DNA of 64,000 nt from Burkholderiales bacterium (GTDB lineage: Bacteria; Pseudomonadota; Gammaproteobacteria; Burkholderiales; SG8-41): NCBI GenBank assembly GCA_019751125.1, contig JAIENU010000003.1, positions 23,128 through 87,127 of the forward strand, written 5' to 3'. The position numbers were made by a program, and so were the translations under genes. A model generated the notes under the pieces. The model was not told the origin of the DNA. It worked only from the letters and a program-made list of their open reading frames with translations, and did no database searches. Shown here piece after piece: positions 58,845 through 64,000 of this stretch; the stretch's first letter is position 1; each line of letters opens with the position of its first letter.

Positions 58845-59228
58845 ATGAATGCGGCCGGTTTCATGGCCGTCGGCCTCGGCGCGCTGCTCGGTGCCTGGTC
58901 GCGCTGGGGGCTGTCGGCCGCACTGAATCAGCTGTGGCCGGCGCTGCCGCCGGGCACGCTGGCGGTCAACCTGATCGGCGGTTTCCTGATTGGCGCGGCT
59001 TTCGAGCTGTTCTCGCAACAGGCCACGCTGCCGGTGGAATGGCGGCTGTTTTTCATCACCGGTTTTCTCGGCAGCCTGACCACCTTTTCGGCGTTTTCGC
59101 TGGAGGCGGTGACCCTGTTGCACAGCGGCCGTTACGGCTGGGCGCTGGCGCTGATCGCCAGCCATCTCCTCGGTTCGCTGCTGATGACCGTGGCCGGTTT
59201 TGCCACGGTGCGGTTTTTAAGCGCCTGA
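58845..59228 (+). CDS. crcB: Fluoride channel Fluc
   Basis: The 127-residue four-helix membrane protein exports fluoride as a dual-topology dimer. Marks: GAWSRW near residue 16-21, the pore asparagine N42 in VNLIGGF, and GFLGSLTTFSAFSLE at 73-87 with the sodium-site threonines and two pore phenylalanines. It starts three bases after the UxaA-type gene, so no room exists for a fluoride riboswitch. Its 3' end overlaps the convergent nnr gene by 12 bases. Confidence 0.95.
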   Translation: MNAAGFMAVGLGALLGAWSRWGLSAALNQLWPALPPGTLAVNLIGGFLIGAAFELFSQQATLPVEWRLFFITGFLGSLTTFSAFSLEAVTLLHSGRYGWALALIASHLLGSLLMTVAGFATVRFLSA

Positions 59229-60737
59229 AACCGCGGCGTTGAGCAGTTGCCGTGCGGCATCGGCGATTTCACCGGCGGTGAGCCCGACCGGACCCGTACC
59301 CTGCGCAACAAGCCGATCAGCGGCGGCACCGTGCAGATACACCGCTGCCGTCAGCGCGTGGCGCTCCGGCACACCCTGCGCGAGCAGCGCAACGATCAGG
59401 CCGCTTAATACATCGCCCATGCCGGCGCTGGCCATGCCGGGATTTCCGGAATGATTGATCGCCCAGTGGCCATCGGGCCAGGCGCAGATGCTGCCGCAAC
59501 CCTTGAGCACCACGGCGCTGTTCAATTCACTGGCCAGGCGCAGCGCAGCGGTAACGCGGTCAGCCTGTATCTCGGCGGTGCTGATGCCGAGCAGGCGTCC
59601 AGCCTCGGCGGGGTGTGGTGTCAGAATAGTGTTTTCTGTAAGTCGTTGTTTTAATTTAGTTTTTAACCTGGGAAAGGCTGCGACCAGATTCAGCGCGTCG
59701 GCGTCGGCGAGCAGCGGGCAGGCCGACTCCAGCGCCCAATCCAGATATTCGGCGGCATCGGCGCTGTCGCCGAGGCCGGGACCGATGGCCAGCGCGCCGA
59801 GGTCGGACATGCGCAGCACGCTGTCGGCGGTGCGCATCATCAATTCAGGCTGCAGCGGGTCCACGGCAAGTCCCGTGTCGAGCAGGCCGACATGCACCTT
59901 GCCTGCGCCGCATTTCAGCGCGGCGCGTCCGGCGAGTAGTGCAGCGCCGCTCATGCCTGCGGCGCCGCCAACAATGCCGGGGTTGCCGTAACTGCCCTTG
60001 TGCGAATTGCGCAGGCGTGGCGGCAGCACATGCTGCAACACACCGGCGCCGATCAGCACACCATGCGGCGCCGCCCGGGTTTCAGCGGCAAGGCCGAGGC
60101 TGGCGACATGCACCGTGCCGCAGTGGTCGGGACCATCGCCGGTCAGCAGGCCGGGCTTCAGCGCAATGAAAGTCAGCGTGTGGTCGGCCGCGATGGCGGC
60201 GCCACGGACGCAGCCGGTATCGGCATCCAGTCCGCTCGGTATATCCAATGCCAAAACCGGCGCCCCCAGCGCATTGATGTGGTCGACCAGTGTTGCCGAT
60301 GCAGCATCGAGATCGCGTTGCAGGCCGATGCCGAACAGTCCGTCGATGACCAGCGCCCAGTCGCCATTGGCGGGCAGGGTGTCGAGGATTTCGCCGCCGG
60401 CCGATTGCCAGGCTTTCAGGGCGTCGGCGGCATCACCGCGATATTTTTTGCAGCCCAGCGGGCAGACCACCACGGTATTGAACCACCACTGGCGCAGTTG
60501 CAGCGCCGCGACCAGTGCATCACCGCCGTTGTTGCCGGGGCCGGCGATGATCAGCACGGATTTGCCGCTGTCGCCGGCGAGCTCGCGCGCCAGTCCAGCG
60601 GCGGCAAGACCGGCGAGCTGCATCAGTGGCGGCGGATTGCTGCGGCCCAGTGCGGCCTGCTCGACGTCGCGCAGGTCCTTGACGCGCAGGATGGGCGAGG
60701 CGTGGTTGAGGCGGTCTTTTTCGTGGGGTTTTTTCAT
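59217..60737 (-). CDS. nnr: Bifunctional NAD(P)H-hydrate epimerase / ADP-dependent dehydratase
   Basis: This 506-residue protein repairs hydrated NAD(P)H. The N-terminal YjeF_N epimerase has [13 protein letters not shown] and DGLFGIGL; the C-terminal dehydratase has [32 protein letters not shown] and the [18 protein letters not shown]-site motif. In the C-terminal domain, just before [10 protein letters not shown], the stretch [13 protein letters not shown] is encoded by a copy of the dispersed AT-rich repeat, so the domain tolerates it in a surface helix. It converges with crcB and diverges from purL. Confidence 0.94.
   Translation of the reverse strand: MKKPHEKDRLNHASPILRVKDLRDVEQAALGRSNPPPLMQLAGLAAAGLARELAGDSGKSVLIIAGPGNNGGDALVAALQLRQWWFNTVVVCPLGCKKYRGDAADALKAWQSAGGEILDTLPANGDWALVIDGLFGIGLQRDLDAASATLVDHINALGAPVLALDIPSGLDADTGCVRGAAIAADHTLTFIALKPGLLTGDGPDHCGTVHVASLGLAAETRAAPHGVLIGAGVLQHVLPPRLRNSHKGSYGNPGIVGGAAGMSGAALLAGRAALKCGAGKVHVGLLDTGLAVDPLQPELMMRTADSVLRMSDLGALAIGPGLGDSADAAEYLDWALESACPLLADADALNLVAAFPRLKTKLKQRLTENTILTPHPAEAGRLLGISTAEIQADRVTAALRLASELNSAVVLKGCGSICAWPDGHWAINHSGNPGMASAGMGDVLSGLIVALLAQGVPERHALTAAVYLHGAAADRLVAQGTGPVGLTAGEIADAARQLLNAAVSGA
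59637..59659 (-). repeat. Dispersed AT-rich 16-mer, copy 7 (inside nnr)
   Basis: Minus-strand core AAAACAACGACTTACA (59637-59652), one change from consensus. It is read in a different frame from copies 1 and 5, giving KLKQRLT in the dehydratase domain. Confidence 0.75.
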
Positions 60738-60815
60738 GCAGAGATTCTAGCCTATGGCCCACGACGGACCGTGGTGCCTTCGGGTAAAATCACGGTTTAT
60801 CCACTGCTGTTGACC

Positions 60816-63800
60816 ATGCCTCAAATCCTGCGGCTCCGGGGACGCGACGCCCTCCCTGCATTCCGTCGCAACAAGCTGCTGCAAACCGCAGCGCCGGCGA
60901 TAGCCGGCCTGCAGGTCAACGCCGAATTCTGGCACTTCATCCAGCTGCGGGAAGCGCTGTCCCCGGCTGAGCAGGCGACGCTGGAACGCATCCTCAGCTA
61001 TGGTCCCGCAGCTTCAGACGTTGCCCAGAAAGGTACGCTGCTGCTGGTGACGCCGCGCATCGGCACCATTTCACCGTGGTCCTCGAAGGCGACCGACATC
61101 GCGAAACACTGTGGCCTGCCGGCCGTGGAACGCATCGAGCGCGGCATGGCCTGGTGGTGCAGTGCCGGCGGCCAACCGCTAAACGACGAGCAGCGCCGCG
61201 CGCTGCTGCCGCTGATCCATGACCGCATGACCGAATCCGTGCTCGACGGCTTTGACGCCGCCGAGGCGCTGTTCCGCCACATCGATCCCAAACCGCTGGC
61301 CAGTGTTGACCTGCTCGGTGGCGGTCGTGAGGCGCTGGTGCAGGCCAACACCACGATGGGGCTCGCGCTGTCGCCTGACGAAATCGATTACCTGCTCGAC
61401 AACTACAAGCGCATGGGTCGTAACCCGACCGATGTCGAGCTGATGATGTTCGCGCAGGCGAATTCCGAGCACTGCCGGCACAAGATTTTCAACGCCGACT
61501 GGATTGTGGATGGTGAAAAGCAGCAGCGTTCGCTGTTCGGCATGGTGCGCACCACCCACGAAAAACATCCGCAGGGCACGGTGGTGGCCTATTCCGACAA
61601 TTCTTCGGTGATCGAGGGCGCTGAAATCGAGCGTTTTTATCCGGCGGATGGCGGCGGTTATGGTTATCACAAGGCGCTGACCCACATCCTGATGAAGGTG
61701 GAGACGCACAACCACCCGACGGCGATCTCGCCGTTTCCCGGTGCGTCTACCAGCAACGGCGGTGAAATCCGCGATGAGGGTGCCACAGGGCGCGGCGCGA
61801 AGCCCAAGGCCGGCCTGACCGGTTTCTCGGTATCGAACCTGCGCATACCCGGCGCCGAGCAGCCCTGGGAACAGAATCCGGTCGGCAAGCCGGGACGTAT
61901 CGCCTCGGCTTTGCAGATCATGCTTGAAGGCCCGATCGGCGGTGCGTCCTTCAACAACGAATTCGGCCGGCCGAATCTGACCGGTTATTTCCGCAGTTAT
62001 GAGCAGCGTGTCGGCGGCGAGGTGCGTGGTTATCACAAGCCGATCATGATTGCCGGCGGCCTTGGCAACATTGCCGCGCAGCACACCGCAAAAAATGCCC
62101 TGCCCGAGGGCGCGCTGCTGATCCAGTTGGGCGGACCCGGCATGCTGATCGGGCTCGGTGGCGGTGCGGCCTCGAGCATGGACACCGGCGCCAACCAGGA
62201 AGACCTGGACTTTGATTCGGTGCAGCGCGGCAATCCGGAGATCGAGCGCCGCGCGCAGGAAGTCATCGACCGCTGCTGGGCGCTGGGTGATACCAATCCG
62301 ATCCTGTCGATCCACGATGTCGGCGCCGGCGGGTTGTCGAATGCGCTGCCGGAACTTGCGCATTCGGCGCATCGCGGCGCGCATTTCGAGCTGCGCGACG
62401 TGCCCAGTGAAGAGCCGGGCATGTCGCCGCTGCAGATCTGGTGCAACGAGGCGCAGGAGCGTTATGTGCTGGCGATTGCACCCGCAGACCTCGATCGTTT
62501 CCGTGCCTTGTGTGAGCGCGAGCGCTGCCCCTTTGCCGTGGTCGGCAAGGCCACGGCTGACGGCCAGCTGAAGGTGCATGACCGCGTGTTCGCCAATCAC
62601 CCGGTGGACATAGCGATGGAAGTGCTGCTCGGCAAACCGCCAAAGATGCTGCGCGATGTCAAACGCATCGAGCGCAAGGGTGCGGCTTTTGTTTCTTCCA
62701 CGATCAACATCCGCGAGGCCGCATACCGCGTGCTGCGCCTGCCGACGGTGGCCGACAAGACTTTCCTGATCAGCATCGGTGACCGCACAGTCGGCGGCAT
62801 GACTGCGCGCGACCAGTTTGTCGGGCCGTGGCAGGTTCCGGTGGCCGATGTTGCAGTGACGTTGATGGGCTTCGGCACCACGCGTGGCGAGGCCATGGCG
62901 ATGGGCGAGCGTACGCCGCTGGCGGTGCTGGATCCCGCGGCTTCGGGTCGCATGGCGGTGGGCGAGGCGATCACCAACATCGCGGCTGCGGCGATCGCCA
63001 ACATTGGCGACATCAAGCTGTCGGCGAACTGGATGGCTGCCGCAGGACATCCCGGCGAGGATGCGGCGCTGTTCGACACCGTACGCGCAGTGACGATGGA
63101 GCTGTGCCCCCAGCTCGGTATCAGCATTCCCGTTGGCAAAGATTCATTGTCGATGAAGACCACATGGAGCGAGGGTGCAACGCGCAAGGAAGTCGTTGCA
63201 CCGCTGTCGCTGATCGTGTCGGCCTTTGCACCGGTTGTGGATGCGCGCCGCACACTGACGCCGCTGCTGCGCCGGGATTGCGGCGACACCGATCTGCTGC
63301 TGATTGACCTTGGCCGCGGCCGCAACCGGCTCGCCGCTTCTGCGCTGGCGCAGGTCCATGACCAGGTCGGTGATGCGGTGCCGGATGTGGTCAATGCCGC
63401 CGACCTGAAGGCTTTTTTCAACGCGATACAGCAACTCAATCGCGACGGCCTGTTGCTCGCCTATCACGACCGTTCCGATGGCGGGTTGTTTGCCACGGTC
63501 TGCGAGATGCTCATTGCGTCGCGCTGCGGTGCAAGGCTGGAACTGTCGGGTAATGTCGTGGCCGCGCTGTTCAACGAGGAGCTGGGTGCACTGCTGCAGG
63601 TCCGCCGCGGCGATAGCGACAAGGTGATGGCAGTGCTGAAGTCCGCAGGCCTCGGTGACTGCAGTGCGGTGATTGGCTCCGTCGATGACGGCGACCGGCT
63701 GGTGGTGCAGGCCGGGGGCAAAACCGTGCTCGACGAGCCGCGTATTGACCTGCACCGCGCCTGGTCGGAAACGACTTTTCGCATGCAGCAGCTGCGCGAC

Positions 63801-64000
63801 AACCCGGACTGTGCACAGCAGGAATATGACCGCATTCTTGATGCCAGAGATCCTGGCATCACGCCGAAACTGACATTCAATCCGGCCGATGATATTGCGG
63901 CGCCGTTTATTGCCAAAAGCGCACGGCCGCGGATGGCGATCCTGCGCGAGCAGGGTGTCAACGGCCAGGTGGAAATGGCGGCGGCCTTCGACCGCGCCGG
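60816..64000 (+). CDS. purL: Phosphoribosylformylglycinamidine synthase (3' end outside window)
   Basis: 1061 complete codons are present of an enzyme usually near 1300 residues. It makes FGAM from FGAR, glutamine and ATP, in purine synthesis. Visible are [18 protein letters not shown] in the N-terminal domain, [17 protein letters not shown] (catalytic histidine region), [19 protein letters not shown], the [17 protein letters not shown] segment, and the second synthetase domain with GERTPLAVL. At the window end the glutaminase domain is just beginning ([19 protein letters not shown]). The ATG at 60816 starts [16 protein letters not shown], matching the family start. Confidence 0.96.
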   Translation, partial: MPQILRLRGRDALPAFRRNKLLQTAAPAIAGLQVNAEFWHFIQLREALSPAEQATLERILSYGPAASDVAQKGTLLLVTPRIGTISPWSSKATDIAKHCGLPAVERIERGMAWWCSAGGQPLNDEQRRALLPLIHDRMTESVLDGFDAAEALFRHIDPKPLASVDLLGGGREALVQANTTMGLALSPDEIDYLLDNYKRMGRNPTDVELMMFAQANSEHCRHKIFNADWIVDGEKQQRSLFGMVRTTHEKHPQGTVVAYSDNSSVIEGAEIERFYPADGGGYGYHKALTHILMKVETHNHPTAISPFPGASTSNGGEIRDEGATGRGAKPKAGLTGFSVSNLRIPGAEQPWEQNPVGKPGRIASALQIMLEGPIGGASFNNEFGRPNLTGYFRSYEQRVGGEVRGYHKPIMIAGGLGNIAAQHTAKNALPEGALLIQLGGPGMLIGLGGGAASSMDTGANQEDLDFDSVQRGNPEIERRAQEVIDRCWALGDTNPILSIHDVGAGGLSNALPELAHSAHRGAHFELRDVPSEEPGMSPLQIWCNEAQERYVLAIAPADLDRFRALCERERCPFAVVGKATADGQLKVHDRVFANHPVDIAMEVLLGKPPKMLRDVKRIERKGAAFVSSTINIREAAYRVLRLPTVADKTFLISIGDRTVGGMTARDQFVGPWQVPVADVAVTLMGFGTTRGEAMAMGERTPLAVLDPAASGRMAVGEAITNIAAAAIANIGDIKLSANWMAAAGHPGEDAALFDTVRAVTMELCPQLGISIPVGKDSLSMKTTWSEGATRKEVVAPLSLIVSAFAPVVDARRTLTPLLRRDCGDTDLLLIDLGRGRNRLAASALAQVHDQVGDAVPDVVNAADLKAFFNAIQQLNRDGLLLAYHDRSDGGLFATVCEMLIASRCGARLELSGNVVAALFNEELGALLQVRRGDSDKVMAVLKSAGLGDCSAVIGSVDDGDRLVVQAGGKTVLDEPRIDLHRAWSETTFRMQQLRDNPDCAQQEYDRILDARDPGITPKLTFNPADDIAAPFIAKSARPRMAILREQGVNGQVEMAAAFDRA

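Overview
The window is 64 kb of GC-rich bacterial chromosome. It reads as a betaproteobacterium, most likely of the Burkholderiales. The grounds are the nine Bug/TctC-type periplasmic binding proteins, the lysC - tRNA-Ser neighbourhood, the rfaE1-hldD-cysM order, and the LPS heptose genes of a Gram-negative envelope. This is inference from gene content; no rRNA lies in the window.

Layout. 0-5.2 kb is a housekeeping run on the + strand: end of pyrF, heptose kinase rfaE1, hldD, cysM, a PolB-like 3'-5' exonuclease and rlmD, closed by a two-way terminator facing a Bax-inhibitor-1 membrane protein. 6.1-12.6 kb holds tRNA-Ser(UGA) with a broken partial copy just upstream, then three amidase-signature enzymes, a Bug binding protein and queD. 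One amidase has a separate GatC/AtzG-like small subunit; another carries a similar segment fused to its C terminus. 12.7-25 kb is core again: lysC, tRNA-Ser(GCU), a PAS-GAF-GAF-GGDEF-EAL membrane sensor, an AsmA protein, tRNA-Asn, a response regulator, an aspartate/aromatic aminotransferase, uvrB and a low-molecular-weight phosphatase. 25-33.8 kb has a Bug protein, an ADP-forming acyl-CoA ligase with an MFS exporter, katG behind an OxyR-like site, and SOS-type umuDC behind a LexA box. 33.8-35.2 kb is an AT-rich patch with a Fic protein and an unusual array of TATACTTT half-sites. 35-59 kb is an accessory catabolic region: six Bug proteins in addition to the one at its 5' edge, a CocE/NonD hydrolase, two polysaccharide-deacetylase-fold paralogues, a Gfo/Idh/MocA oxidoreductase with a histone-like tail, hyuA-hyuB, a FAD oxidoreductase, a gamma-glutamyltransferase-like enzyme, an aconitase-family enzyme and a UxaA/GarD-type dehydratase. 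58.8-64 kb returns to core genes: crcB, nnr and the start of purL, which runs off the end.

How it fits together. The amidases, HyuAB, the GGT-like enzyme and the deacetylase-fold hydrolases all act on C-N amide, imide or lactam-type bonds. With the many binding proteins for carboxylates they suggest scavenging of small amides, lactams and organic acids. No TctA or TctB membrane components are present, so the Bug proteins must share partners encoded elsewhere or act as sensors.

The most unusual signal is a dispersed AT-rich 16-mer, consensus AAAACAATGRCTTAYA, present in at least seven well-conserved copies and two or three degenerate ones. It lies at gene ends and gene starts on both strands, and in some cases inside coding sequence. 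I cannot name this element. Second is the TATACTTT array between umuD and fic.
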